A stretch of DNA of 35,137 nucleotides from Bacteroidota bacterium (GTDB taxonomy: Bacteria; Bacteroidota; Bacteroidia; B-17B0; Aurantibacillaceae), in assembly GCA_963169355.1 (NCBI GenBank), contig CAUJCR010000030.1:1-35137 (forward strand), written 5' to 3'. The notes beneath the pieces were generated by a model. The model worked only from the letters and a program-made list of their open reading frames with translations. It ran no database searches and was not told where the DNA came from. Both the position numbers and the translations under genes were made by a program. Below, in pieces: positions 24,641 through 33,188 of this stretch (position 1 is the stretch's first letter; the number at the start of each line of letters is the position of its first letter).

Positions 24641-26041
24641 TTATTTTGAAATGATAAATTTATGATTAATAACTTGTTTATTGAGTTTTATAGTAAGTAC
24701 ATAATTCCCTTCAGCTAACTCAGACGTATTGATGTCTGTTTTATACGCTCCAATATTTTGTTTCTTTTGTTTAGATTCATACAGCAGTTTTCCATTCATA
24801 TCGGTTACAGAAATTGTAACATCAGATTGCTCCTGGAGTGTGTAATTCAAATGTAAATTATCGGAGGCAGGATTTGGGAAAAATGAATATTCAATATTTG
24901 GTGTAATAGATTCAATACCTGCAACATTTGCTTTTACAGTCCATACTACGCTATACTCATGAATTGCAATATGGTAATCATCTCTTGTTAACTGTGTAGT
25001 ATCAATCACTGTTAGGGTTAATGTGTTATTTCCTGCTGTCAGCATGGAAGGCGTTACTAATAACGAATCTATATTATTAGCTACAATATTTGAGTTTAAC
25101 TGCCAAGTCGTTTTTAAAGTATTAGGAGTTGGCAATAATAAATTAGTTTTAAACACCTGATTAGCAGTAGTTACACTTACAGTGGTTGCACTCGATGGGC
25201 TATAACTATCAATAGGATTGGTAAGAGAATGTATTGTTTCGATAATAGTTTGTTTACACACCGAACAAAAAGGGTTATTTAAGTATTGCATTTTACAGTT
25301 TTGATGTGGACGAAACCACGCATTAGCTGGCGCAGTGGAACCATACGGATACACATTAATACCATTATCACCAATCCATTGATACCAAGTGGTGTTTATA
25401 GTATTACTATTAGCGGTCATATTTGGTTTTTCGGCAGCATAACTTGCACCTGCCCAGTATTCATCGGCTAAGCCTGCAAACGAATGCCCCATTTCATGTG
25501 CAAAAATTTCTTTTGATGAAGGATGAATAGAACACACGGCATAATCGCCACCAGCACCACCATATTCGGTTGAGTTGCCAAGAATAACTAGTTGATTATA
25601 ATTAGGAAAATGAGTTGCCATAACCGAATACACTCTTGCCGAATTCATGGAATAAATTAAGCGATGAATGCCATAATTATCAAACTTCGTATTAAAACTA
25701 GTAGTAACAAATTGAACAGGTGAAGCAGGCTCGGTAACATCGGTAGCGTTCCCTTCATGTGTTATTCCTGTTCCAGGAGAAACACTATTGATGCGAAAAA
25801 TATTAAAGTAATTTTTATAATTATCAAACGGTGAAATGCTAAATAAGTAATTCGTTAAATTATTTACTTGCACATTATAATTGGCTGTATCAAAAGTTGT
25901 AAAACCATCACCCATAATTACCAAGTTAATACGCTTGTTTAAGGGGCCTGTTTTCCATAAGGTATCTACACCAAAAACAGTAGGCTGAGCCATTGCAACT
26001 AACTGAAAAAGGACAAATAAAATTAATAATCTATTTTTCAT
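24641..26041 (-). CDS. M64-family metallopeptidase with T9SS sorting tail
   Basis: A 466-residue secreted peptidase. The signal peptide is MKNRLLILFVLFQLVAMAQ. The zinc site is HEMGHSFAGLADEYWAG, with His182, Glu183, His186 and the conserved LxDEY of M64 (IgA-peptidase) proteins. A middle domain is beta-rich. The C-terminal domain (about 380-466, SFFPNPASDNLHLNYTLQEQ to the end) is a type A T9SS sorting signal, so the enzyme is carried across the outer membrane and probably attached to the surface. A longer start at 26071 would bury the signal peptide, so the ATG at 26041 is chosen. It overlaps the upstream lipoprotein gene by 11 bases, which argues for a shared role. Confidence 0.9.
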   Translation of the reverse strand: MKNRLLILFVLFQLVAMAQPTVFGVDTLWKTGPLNKRINLVIMGDGFTTFDTANYNVQVNNLTNYLFSISPFDNYKNYFNIFRINSVSPGTGITHEGNATDVTEPASPVQFVTTSFNTKFDNYGIHRLIYSMNSARVYSVMATHFPNYNQLVILGNSTEYGGAGGDYAVCSIHPSSKEIFAHEMGHSFAGLADEYWAGASYAAEKPNMTANSNTINTTWYQWIGDNGINVYPYGSTAPANAWFRPHQNCKMQYLNNPFCSVCKQTIIETIHSLTNPIDSYSPSSATTVSVTTANQVFKTNLLLPTPNTLKTTWQLNSNIVANNIDSLLVTPSMLTAGNNTLTLTVIDTTQLTRDDYHIAIHEYSVVWTVKANVAGIESITPNIEYSFFPNPASDNLHLNYTLQEQSDVTISVTDMNGKLLYESKQKKQNIGAYKTDINTSELAEGNYVLTIKLNKQVINHKFIISK

Positions 26042-26492
26042 ATTTAAGAGTAATGGGTTTCTGACTAACAAAGTTAATGGTTTCGGTGAAAGTAATTGTT
26101 TTATAACTCGAAAAAAATGGCACTCTCACTACAAATTCGGCTTGTTGCAGTTTTACCGATTTCGACTCAATTTCCCTCGATTCTGAATATAAATCAAATC
26201 GTTTGTATAATGGATGAGTTACTAATGCTGATATTTGGTGTTTAGAGTCATCTACTATTTCTAACTTTAAATAATAAGGTTCTTTTTCTATTGCTTTATT
26301 TATATGGTAATTAATCTTTGTATCTGCTATTTGCACATCTAACACTTTAAATTGTGTTTGGTTTTTTATGGTATCTCGCCTTATCGAAAAAGTATAAAAT
26401 GCTGTTTTCTCTACAGGCAAGGGCTTTTCCTTTAAGCTCACGCAAGCTGAGAACAGAATTACACAAATAACTATATAAAATTTAAACCTCAT
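26031..26492 (-). CDS. Hypothetical lipoprotein upstream of the M64 peptidase
   Basis: A 153-residue protein. The signal and lipobox FYIVICVILFSACVS predict a lipidated Cys17. The rest is beta-strand rich, with alternating hydrophobic residues and no known motif. A GTG start at 26519 would lie inside the rpmA terminator, so the ATG at 26492 is used. The 3' end overlaps the M64 gene by 11 bases; the two are probably translated together and may work together at the cell envelope, for example as anchor or inhibitor. That is inference. Confidence 0.75.
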   Translation of the reverse strand: MRFKFYIVICVILFSACVSLKEKPLPVEKTAFYTFSIRRDTIKNQTQFKVLDVQIADTKINYHINKAIEKEPYYLKLEIVDDSKHQISALVTHPLYKRFDLYSESREIESKSVKLQQAEFVVRVPFFSSYKTITFTETINFVSQKPITLKYEK

Positions 26493-26502
26493 TGTGATTA
26501 AA

Positions 26503-26530
26503 TAAAAAAAGCCCACCAATTCGGGGGCTT
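26503..26530 (-). terminator. Terminator of rplU-rpmA
   Basis: On the minus strand AAGCCCCCGAATTGG is followed by TGGGCTT and a seven-T run. The hairpin lies about 35 bases after the rpmA stop. Confidence 0.8.
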
Positions 26531-26564
26531 CTTTTAAAAGTAATGTATTGTTATACCATTCCGA

Positions 26565-26825
26565 TTATGCCCCAACAGGAACAACCGAAACGTACGATCT
26601 GTCGTCTCTTTTCTTTTTAAATACAACTGTACCATCAATTAAAGCATAAAGCGTATGGTCTTTACCCATTCCTACGTTTAAGCCTGGATTGTGTTTAGTT
26701 CCACGTTGACGAACGATAATGTTTCCAGCAGTACAAACCTGACCACCGAAAATTTTAACGCCTAAGCGTTTACTGTGTGATTCACGACCGTTGTTTGTTG
26801 AACCGGCCCCTTTCTTATGTGCCAT
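26565..26825 (-). CDS. rpmA: 50S ribosomal protein L27
   Basis: An 86-residue protein of normal length, near the peptidyl-transferase centre. [20 protein letters not shown] is the standard N-terminus, with no extra leader peptide of the Firmicutes type. [20 protein letters not shown] follows. It is the second gene of the rplU-rpmA operon, 62 bases after rplU, and is followed by a terminator. Confidence 0.97.
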   Translation of the reverse strand: MAHKKGAGSTNNGRESHSKRLGVKIFGGQVCTAGNIIVRQRGTKHNPGLNVGMGKDHTLYALIDGTVVFKKKRDDRSYVSVVPVGA

Positions 26826-26887
26826 TTTCTATTAATTTTTAATGTTAATATTAAAGTTTATGATTGTATTCTGCAATCACTCTTTTT

Positions 26888-27376
26888 TTACTCTTCTGTT
26901 TTTTTAGCTGCTTTTTTTGCAGGTGCTTTCTTAGCTGCTGCTTTTTTAGCAGGCGCTTTTTTAACTGGAGCCGCTACTTCTACAACTGGTGCTGCTTTTT
27001 TAGCTACTGCAGTACGGTTACGCACTGTTTTTTCAGCTTTTAACTCATCTTTTAAGGTTTCACCTTTTGGTAACACACCTTGAATTAAGATTTGAGTTAA
27101 CTGTTGACGGTGGTTATTCCATTTTTGATAACCTTTGCGGCGTAATTTTTTAAATACAGCCACTTTATCACCTTTAAGGTGTTCAATAACTGTAGCGGCT
27201 ACTTTAGCTCCATCTACAGTAGGAGTACCAACAGAGATTTTTCCGCCGTTATCAATTAAGAAAACTTTGTCAAATTCTACTTTAGCACCCTCGTTAGCAT
27301 CAAGGCGGTGAACGTAAACTTTGTTACCACGTTCCACTTTAAACTGTTGCCCTGCTATTTCTACAATTGCATACAT
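26888..27376 (-). CDS. rplU: 50S ribosomal protein L21 with Ala/Lys/Pro-rich tail
   Basis: A 162-residue protein. Residues 1-103 are normal L21: MYAIVEIAGQQFKVERGNKV, then FKKLRRKGYQKWNNHRQQLT. After the usual end near QGVLPKG comes a tail of about 55 residues made largely of Ala, Lys and Pro (APAKKAAAKKAPAKKAAKK), like histone H1. The tail could bind rRNA or DNA. It may be low-complexity drift, but similar tails are known in Bacteroidota L21. The promoter at 27415-27445 drives it. Confidence 0.95.
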   Translation of the reverse strand: MYAIVEIAGQQFKVERGNKVYVHRLDANEGAKVEFDKVFLIDNGGKISVGTPTVDGAKVAATVIEHLKGDKVAVFKKLRRKGYQKWNNHRQQLTQILIQGVLPKGETLKDELKAEKTVRNRTAVAKKAAPVVEVAAPVKKAPAKKAAAKKAPAKKAAKKTEE

Positions 27377-27414
27377 GCTTTTTAAATTTTAATTGTTAAT
27401 AATTTTTGGGACGG

Positions 27415-27445
27415 CAAAGATAGGCTCTTTTTTGGATTTGACAAA
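27415..27445 (-). promoter_or_regulatory. Promoter of rplU-rpmA (Bacteroidota type)
   Basis: On the minus strand TTTG (27442-27445, -33 element) and TATCTTTG (27415-27422, -7 element, consensus TAnnTTTG) are separated by the expected spacing (19 bases between TTG and the -7 box). The ATG lies about 38 bases downstream. Confidence 0.7.
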
Positions 27446-27539
27446 TGTTTTGAGACTTTTTTTTAATAAACTAAGCCTTTTTTATGTATTCTAAGTCTAT
27501 GGTATCAAAAATTACCCTTCTAGCTCAATCAAATGAAAA

Positions 27540-28451
27540 TCAAGACATTACATCCTTATCTGTTTCCGTATTTGGAGCTGCATTAATAATCCAAATACCA
27601 CCAATTATAATGAATATAGCTAAAATTTGGAAAAATGTAACGGTTTCTCCATCATATAAACCCCATGCGATTGCGGCAACTGGTATTAAATACGTGCAAC
27701 TAGCCGCAAAAACAGTACCTGCCATCTTAATTAAGCTATTATAAACTATAACAGATAAAGCCGAACCGAATATAGCCAAAATACAAATAAAGCCTAAAGA
27801 TTTAAGCCCTTGAGGCGATGCTTGCGTATGTGCCACCACATCGGTAAAACCAAATAAATAAATAGCGGCTATAGGACCAATTATTGAAAATGACCAAACA
27901 GTTGCTGTAATGGAATTAATATTAGACAAATAAACGCCAATACCATTCACACTAATAGCGTAACAAATAGTAGCCAAGGCCACTAATAAACTATACATAA
28001 TATTAGTAGTTTGATCATTTTCATCATCTCCTAAAGTAACTAATGCTATGGCTCCTAAGAAACCTACCAAAACACCCATTAACTGAAACCGATTTAACTT
28101 CTGACTAAAAAACAACACCCCAATTATAACCGTAAACATGGGGGTTAAGGCATTTAGCATACCTGTTAAGCTACTACTTATTTGCGTTTCGGCTTTGGTA
28201 AACAAAAAAGCAGGTATTAAATTTCCGAATACACCCATTAAAATCAAACCCTTTAAATTTTTCAGAAGATTGAGCTGATTATAATGTTTTATCAAAAAAG
28301 GCAACATAAAAATTGAAGCAATAGTAATTCTTAATGCTGCTACTTCATCGCTCGTATAAGCCTTTAAGCCTTGTTTCATTAAAATAAAGGAGCTGCCCCA
28401 CACAAGAGATAAAACAATGAGTATGAACCACGAGAGTACCTTTTTATTCAT
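27540..28451 (-). CDS. EamA/DMT-superfamily permease
   Basis: A 303-residue inner-membrane protein with ten predicted helices in two EamA repeats. The first starts at LVWGSSFILMKQGLKAYTSD and ends near FLGAIALVTLG; the second begins near NIMYSLLVALATICYAIS. The family exports or imports small metabolites such as amino acids or nucleosides; the substrate cannot be told. The ATG directly follows the sufE stop codon, so the two are in one transcript, though a functional link is not evident. Confidence 0.9.
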   Translation of the reverse strand: MNKKVLSWFILIVLSLVWGSSFILMKQGLKAYTSDEVAALRITIASIFMLPFLIKHYNQLNLLKNLKGLILMGVFGNLIPAFLFTKAETQISSSLTGMLNALTPMFTVIIGVLFFSQKLNRFQLMGVLVGFLGAIALVTLGDDENDQTTNIMYSLLVALATICYAISVNGIGVYLSNINSITATVWSFSIIGPIAAIYLFGFTDVVAHTQASPQGLKSLGFICILAIFGSALSVIVYNSLIKMAGTVFAASCTYLIPVAAIAWGLYDGETVTFFQILAIFIIIGGIWIINAAPNTETDKDVMS

Positions 28452-28874
28452 TTATTTAATTGTTGAAAGCGCCATTGCATCAAGCTTCATTTGCTTAATC
28501 ATACTAACTAAACCATTGGCACGCGTAGGCGATAAATGCTCTGTAAGACCAATCTTTGAAACAAAATCTAAATCTGCGTTTAAAATATCTTGTGGCGTTT
28601 GATGTGATAAAACTCGCACCATTAATGCTACCATACCTTTGGTAATAATAGCATCGCTATCGGCTGTGTAAATAATTTTTCCATCTTGTATGTGTGAGTG
28701 TAGCCACACTTTACTTTGACAGCCTTTAATAATTCTATCGTCTGTTTTGTATTGTTCTTCTATTTTAGGTAGCGACTTACCAAGCTCTATTAAATGTTCG
28801 TACTTACCTTCCCAGTCATCGCCAAATAATTCAAATTCATCAATTATTTCTTGCTCTATTTCTTGAATGGACAT
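28452..28874 (-). CDS. sufE: SufE-family cysteine desulfuration protein
   Basis: A 140-residue protein. SufE accepts sulfur from the cysteine desulfurase SufS on a conserved cysteine and passes it on for Fe-S cluster assembly. The acceptor is Cys51 in IIKGCQSKVWLH. Other family motifs are LIELGKSLP, ADSDAIITKGMVALMVRVLS and HLSPTRANGL. No other suf gene is in the window. The promoter at 28879-28906 lies so close to the ATG that the mRNA is probably leaderless or nearly so. Confidence 0.93.
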   Translation of the reverse strand: MSIQEIEQEIIDEFELFGDDWEGKYEHLIELGKSLPKIEEQYKTDDRIIKGCQSKVWLHSHIQDGKIIYTADSDAIITKGMVALMVRVLSHQTPQDILNADLDFVSKIGLTEHLSPTRANGLVSMIKQMKLDAMALSTIK

Positions 28875-28878
28875 GGCA

Positions 28879-28906
28879 CAAAATTACAGCAATTTTTGTA
28901 TTTCAA
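28879..28906 (-). promoter_or_regulatory. Promoter of sufE
   Basis: On the minus strand TTG (28904-28906) and TAATTTTG (28879-28886) are separated by 17 bases, matching TTG-N17-23-TAnnTTTG. The -7 box ends only four bases before the ATG, so transcription would start at or within a few bases of the start codon. Confidence 0.5.
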
Positions 28907-28993
28907 TCTTATTAAAATATTTATTCTCTTTTAAACAATTATCTACCACATAATCAAATAATTAACACATCATAAATAGTAAAAACAAGCCTT

Positions 28994-29018
28994 ACCTGTT
29001 TCATTTATACTTACAGGT
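28994..29018. promoter_or_regulatory. Inverted repeat upstream of the plsX promoter
   Basis: ACCTGT and ACAGGT are separated by 13 bases and end three bases before the plsX -7 box. It could be a repressor or activator site, but six-base arms are short. Confidence 0.25.
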
Positions 29019-29021
29019 TAA

Positions 29022-29029
29022 TAACTTTG
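29022..29029 (+). promoter_or_regulatory. -7 element of plsX
   Basis: TAACTTTG matches TAnnTTTG exactly, 66 bases before the plsX ATG. No clear TTG is seen at the -33 distance; the inverted repeat occupies that place, which may mean that the promoter needs an activator. Confidence 0.4.
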
Positions 29030-29095
29030 CCGTTTTAAAATTGTTTTATTAAGCATAATTTATTTGCTTAGCCTATTGGTATTGAAGGAATTTAT

Positions 29096-30034
29096 ATGAA
29101 GTTAGGATTAGATATACTTGGAGGTGATTACGCTCCTAATAATTGCTTAGACGGAGCTATTATGGCTCTTGAGAGTTTACCATCATCGGTAAAAATTGTT
29201 TTAATTGGAGATGCCGAACAGGCTAAAACATACTTAAAAAATAAAGGCGTATCTGAAGATGCTTTTGAATTTGTGCATGCTCCTGATGTCATAGAAATGG
29301 GCGAACATCCCACCAAAGCATTAGCGCAAAAACCAAATAGCTCTATCGCTGTAGGATTTCAACTACTAAAACAAAGCGCTATTCAATCATTTGCAAGTGC
29401 CGGTAATACTGGTGCTATGCTAGTAGGTGCTATGTTTTCAGTAAAAACTATTCCAGGTGTAATCAGGCCTTGTATTACCTCTATGCTTCCTAAAGAAGAT
29501 GGAGGATTTGGAATTGTATTAGATGTAGGATCTAATGCTGATTGTAAGCCCGATGTGTTATATCAATTTGCCATGATGGGTAACGTATATGCTCGCGAAG
29601 TTTACAAAATTACTACTCCTAAAGTTGGACTACTGAACATAGGCGAAGAACCCGAAAAAGGTAATTTAGTGGCTCAAGCTGCCCACGCCCTTATGAAAAA
29701 CAGCAAAGACTTTAATTTTATAGGAAACGTAGAAGGTATCGAAGTATTTGAAGATAAAGCCGATGTTATCGTGTGCGAAGGGTTTACAGGAAACATTTTG
29801 TTAAAAACAGCCGAGGCCTTTTATTCGTTAATCAAAAAGAGAAATAGAAGTGATAGCTATTTTGATACTTTTAATTATGAACTATATGGAGGCACGCCTA
29901 TTTTGGGGATAAATGCCAATGCCATGATTGCACATGGAAAATCGAGTGCACTAGCTTTTAAAAACATGATGGTGTTAAGTAAAGATATTGTAGAGGCAAA
30001 CCTAAACGAAAAAATTAAAACGATATTTCAATAA
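29096..30034 (+). CDS. plsX: Phosphate acyltransferase PlsX
   Basis: A 312-residue enzyme that makes acyl-phosphate from acyl-ACP, the first step of phospholipid synthesis via PlsY. Family motifs: LGLDILGGDYAPNNCLDGAI, ASAGNTGAMLVGAMF, ITSMLPKEDGG-type segment, GLLNIGEEPEKGN and VCEGFTGNILLKT. The ATG is preceded by a GAAGGA stretch. fabH starts six bases after its stop, the usual pairing. In many bacteria rpmF precedes plsX; it is absent here, and plsX is divergent from sufE. Confidence 0.96.
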   Translation: MKLGLDILGGDYAPNNCLDGAIMALESLPSSVKIVLIGDAEQAKTYLKNKGVSEDAFEFVHAPDVIEMGEHPTKALAQKPNSSIAVGFQLLKQSAIQSFASAGNTGAMLVGAMFSVKTIPGVIRPCITSMLPKEDGGFGIVLDVGSNADCKPDVLYQFAMMGNVYAREVYKITTPKVGLLNIGEEPEKGNLVAQAAHALMKNSKDFNFIGNVEGIEVFEDKADVIVCEGFTGNILLKTAEAFYSLIKKRNRSDSYFDTFNYELYGGTPILGINANAMIAHGKSSALAFKNMMVLSKDIVEANLNEKIKTIFQ

Positions 30035-30040
30035 GAATTT

Positions 30041-31045
30041 ATGATAAGAGCCGCTATTACTGCCGTTGGAGGACACGTACCTGATTTTATTCTTGATAAT
30101 GAGGGCTTGTCGAAAATGGTAGATACAAACGATGAATGGATTACCACTCGCACAGGAATTAAAGAACGCCGTATTTTAAAAGTACCAGGTAAAGCTACTT
30201 CAGATATGATGGTGATTGCCATTGAGGAACTACTTAAAAAACGTGGCATTACTGCTATGGACTTAGACATGATTATTGTAGGTACCATTACGGGTGATTA
30301 TGTTTTTCCAAGTACATCAAATGTAATTTGTGATAAAATTGGTGCCAAAAACGCATGGGGCTACGATTTATCGGCAGCATGTTCGGGTTTTTTATATGCC
30401 CTAGCTACGGGTTCTCAATTTATTGAAACAGGGCGTTATAAAAAAGTAGTGGTAGTGGGTGTAGATATGATGAGCTCTATTATTAACTACGAAGATCGCG
30501 CCACTTGTGTAATATTTGGCGATGGTGGCGGCGCTGTGTTATTAGAGCCTACCGAAGAAGATTTAGGCGTAAAAGATTTTATACTAAGAGCTGATGGCGC
30601 TGGTAGAAACTACTTATATCAAGCAGCAGGAGGATCATTAATGCCTCCTACTCATGAAACCGTTGAGAAAAAACTACACTATGTTCATCAAGAAGGGCAA
30701 ACCGTATTTAAACATGCCGTTGTAAATATGGCTGAAGTGAGTGCCGAAATTATGGAGAAAAATAATTTATCATCAAGTGATATTACTTGGTTGTTGCCGC
30801 ATCAAGCCAATAAACGTATTTGCGAAGCTACCGCCAACCGCATGGGTCTAAGCTTAGATAAAATGCTGATGAATATTGAGCGTTACGGAAATACAACCTC
30901 GGGCACAATTCCATTATTATTATGGGATTATGAAAAATTATTTAAAAAAGGCGACAACATCATTATATCTGCTTTTGGTGGTGGTTTTACTTGGGGTTCC
31001 ATTTGGGTAAAATGGGCTTACGATGGTAGCCAATATGGCAAATAA
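30041..31045 (+). CDS. fabH: 3-oxoacyl-ACP synthase III (KAS III)
   Basis: A 334-residue condensing enzyme that starts fatty acid synthesis from acetyl- (or branched) CoA and malonyl-ACP. The catalytic triad is complete: Cys114 in LSAACSGFLYAL, His254 in LLPHQANKRI and Asn284 in YGNTTSGTIP. The glycine-rich end IISAFGGGFTWGS is also present. It forms an operon with plsX and is followed by a strong terminator. Bacteroidota often carry more than one fabH; this is the copy in the canonical position. Confidence 0.96.
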   Translation: MIRAAITAVGGHVPDFILDNEGLSKMVDTNDEWITTRTGIKERRILKVPGKATSDMMVIAIEELLKKRGITAMDLDMIIVGTITGDYVFPSTSNVICDKIGAKNAWGYDLSAACSGFLYALATGSQFIETGRYKKVVVVGVDMMSSIINYEDRATCVIFGDGGGAVLLEPTEEDLGVKDFILRADGAGRNYLYQAAGGSLMPPTHETVEKKLHYVHQEGQTVFKHAVVNMAEVSAEIMEKNNLSSSDITWLLPHQANKRICEATANRMGLSLDKMLMNIERYGNTTSGTIPLLLWDYEKLFKKGDNIIISAFGGGFTWGSIWVKWAYDGSQYGK

Positions 31046-31065
31046 ATAAACTTTCAACTTCTTTA

Positions 31066-31102
31066 AAAAATCCCAACGAGTGTAAAACCGTTGGGATTTT
31101 TG
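31066..31102 (+). terminator. Terminator of plsX-fabH
   Basis: Arms AAATCCCAACG and CGTTGGGATTT around a 10-base loop, then TTTGTTATTTTT. It lies just before the next gene and contains a TTG that could be mistaken for that gene's start. Confidence 0.9.
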
Positions 31103-31117
31103 TTATTTTTACCCTTG

Positions 31118-33166
31118 ATGAATTTTCTGTTTCCTACATTTTTAATTGGGCTCGTTGCCATATCAATTCCAATTATCATTCATCTATTTAATTTTAGACG
31201 ATACAAGAAAGTTTATTTTACCAATGTTCAATTTTTAAAAGAACTCAAACAAGAAAGCGATCACAAATCGAGATTAAAAGAATTACTCATTTTAATTTGC
31301 AGAATACTGGCCATAACCTGTTTAGTATTTGCTTTTGCACAGCCTTATATTCCCGGTAAACAAACTCATAACAAAGGCAACAAAGCTGTGAGTATTTATA
31401 TTGACAATTCTTTTAGTATGGAAAGCATAAACTCTAAAGGAACTTTACTAGAGAATGCTAAACAGTATGCCAATGATATTGTTTTAAGCTTAAATAATGA
31501 TGATAAAATTCAACTCATTACGAATGATTTTGAAGGCAAACACCAACGTTTTTTATCTAAAGAAGAATTTATTGAACAAATACAAGAAATAAAAATTTCA
31601 GCAGCAACTAAACCATTATCTGCAGTTATAAAGCGTCAGTCTGATTTTTTACAAAATAGCTCTATTAAACAAAAACGAATTTTTATTTTAAGTGATTTTC
31701 AAAAAAACCAAGCTGTTTTCTCAAAAGAAAATAAAGATACTAGCATACAAGTTAGCTTAATTCCAATAACAGCCAACGAGGTAAATAATGTGTATATAGA
31801 CAGTGTGTGGTTTGAATCGCCAGTACAACAATATGGCACACAACAAACCTTACATGCTCTTATAGTAAATAATAGCACAAAAGACATCGAAAATGGCAGT
31901 ATAAAACTACACATAAATAATGCACAAGTGTCATTAGCTTCTTATAATATAAGCGCAGGTAATAAAAAAGAAGTATCCCTTTCTTTCACGATTAAAAACA
32001 ATGGTATTAATAATGGCGAATTAATTATTGAAGATTATCCCATTACCTATGACGACCGCTTTTACTTTAGCTTTAATGCCCAATCTATCATTCACACCTT
32101 AATAGTTAATGGTAAGGATAGCCAAACAGCTCAAAATTTTAGAGCGCTTATGCAACAAGACAGCTTATTTAAGTATTACGAAAATTCAGAAAATGCTATT
32201 GATTATAGTTTATTTAAAAGCTGTAACCTAATTATATTAAACGAGCTTTTTACATTCTCAAGTGGATTAATTTCTGAACTTCAAAAGTTTGTTACAACAG
32301 GCGGCAGTTTAATTATCTTCCCTTCTCAAAAAATTAATCTCGAGGATTATCAATTAGCTTTACGCTCTTTACAACTTCCTAGCATAGTGAAACTTGATAC
32401 CAGTCGAGTAAAAACACAATCTATTAACTTTGAACAAGGCTTGTATGAAGGCGTGTTTGATAAGATAGATGTTAATATGGATATGCCTAAGGTAATGGCA
32501 CATTATATCTTTTTAAACCACACCAAAAACACAACGCAAAACCTGATGATGTTACAAAATAGAGATCCACTTATTTTATATCAAACATTGGGTTCAGGAA
32601 AACTATATTTATTTGCAATACCTTCTAGTACAGAAGGTTCAAACTTTATAAAACACGCACTATTTGTACCAAGTATTTTAAAAATGGCTATTATGAGTTT
32701 AAAGCCATCGCCTATTTATTACACAACCGCAACTAATACAGATATTGAGCTAAACTACGTGAACACAAATCCAGAGCAACCTTTACACATTGTAAGTAAT
32801 GATAAAAAGATAGACATTATTCCTGAACATCGGGTATCTAATAATTCCACTATACTTTATACCCAAAATCAAATAAACCAAGCTGGATTTTACACCATCT
32901 CTCAACTTGCTCTTAATATAAAAAATATTGCTTTTAACTTCAACCGAAATGAATCGGATATGCAATTTGAAAGCAACGAACAACTACAAAAACAACTAGA
33001 TGAATTAGGACTCAACACATTCCAAATAATCTCTCCTAGCGAAAAATCATTAACAAAAGTGCTACAAGAAATAAACGATGATAAAAAATTATGGAAATTA
33101 TGTTTAATTTTAACCTTAGTATTTTTACTATCAGAAATTTTAATTATACGCTTATTTAAAAATTAA
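31118..33166 (+). CDS. BatA-domain and vWA-like membrane protein
   Basis: A 682-residue protein. It starts with the BatA (aerotolerance N-terminal) domain: MNFLFPTFLIGLVAISIPII, then HLFNFRRYKKVYFTNVQFLKEL and a second helix (about 55-77). A von Willebrand A-like domain follows (about 87-200), with the MIDAS motif DNSFSM (DxSxS) and ILSDFQKN. A long beta-rich region comes next, with a DUF4159/glutamine-amidotransferase-like GGSLIIFPSQ, and a final transmembrane helix (LCLILTLVFLLSEILII). It is probably an envelope protein with a large periplasmic part; the function is unknown. The ATG at 31118 is chosen because earlier TTG starts lie in the fabH terminator. Confidence 0.88.
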   Translation: MNFLFPTFLIGLVAISIPIIIHLFNFRRYKKVYFTNVQFLKELKQESDHKSRLKELLILICRILAITCLVFAFAQPYIPGKQTHNKGNKAVSIYIDNSFSMESINSKGTLLENAKQYANDIVLSLNNDDKIQLITNDFEGKHQRFLSKEEFIEQIQEIKISAATKPLSAVIKRQSDFLQNSSIKQKRIFILSDFQKNQAVFSKENKDTSIQVSLIPITANEVNNVYIDSVWFESPVQQYGTQQTLHALIVNNSTKDIENGSIKLHINNAQVSLASYNISAGNKKEVSLSFTIKNNGINNGELIIEDYPITYDDRFYFSFNAQSIIHTLIVNGKDSQTAQNFRALMQQDSLFKYYENSENAIDYSLFKSCNLIILNELFTFSSGLISELQKFVTTGGSLIIFPSQKINLEDYQLALRSLQLPSIVKLDTSRVKTQSINFEQGLYEGVFDKIDVNMDMPKVMAHYIFLNHTKNTTQNLMMLQNRDPLILYQTLGSGKLYLFAIPSSTEGSNFIKHALFVPSILKMAIMSLKPSPIYYTTATNTDIELNYVNTNPEQPLHIVSNDKKIDIIPEHRVSNNSTILYTQNQINQAGFYTISQLALNIKNIAFNFNRNESDMQFESNEQLQKQLDELGLNTFQIISPSEKSLTKVLQEINDDKKLWKLCLILTLVFLLSEILIIRLFKN

Positions 33167-33188
33167 ATACCTATTGTAAATATTTAAT

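Noticed and set aside
28875..29095. A small rpmF (L32) gene upstream of plsX, as in many bacteria
   Set aside because: No frame with the L32 start or its Cys motifs exists on either strand in this interval.
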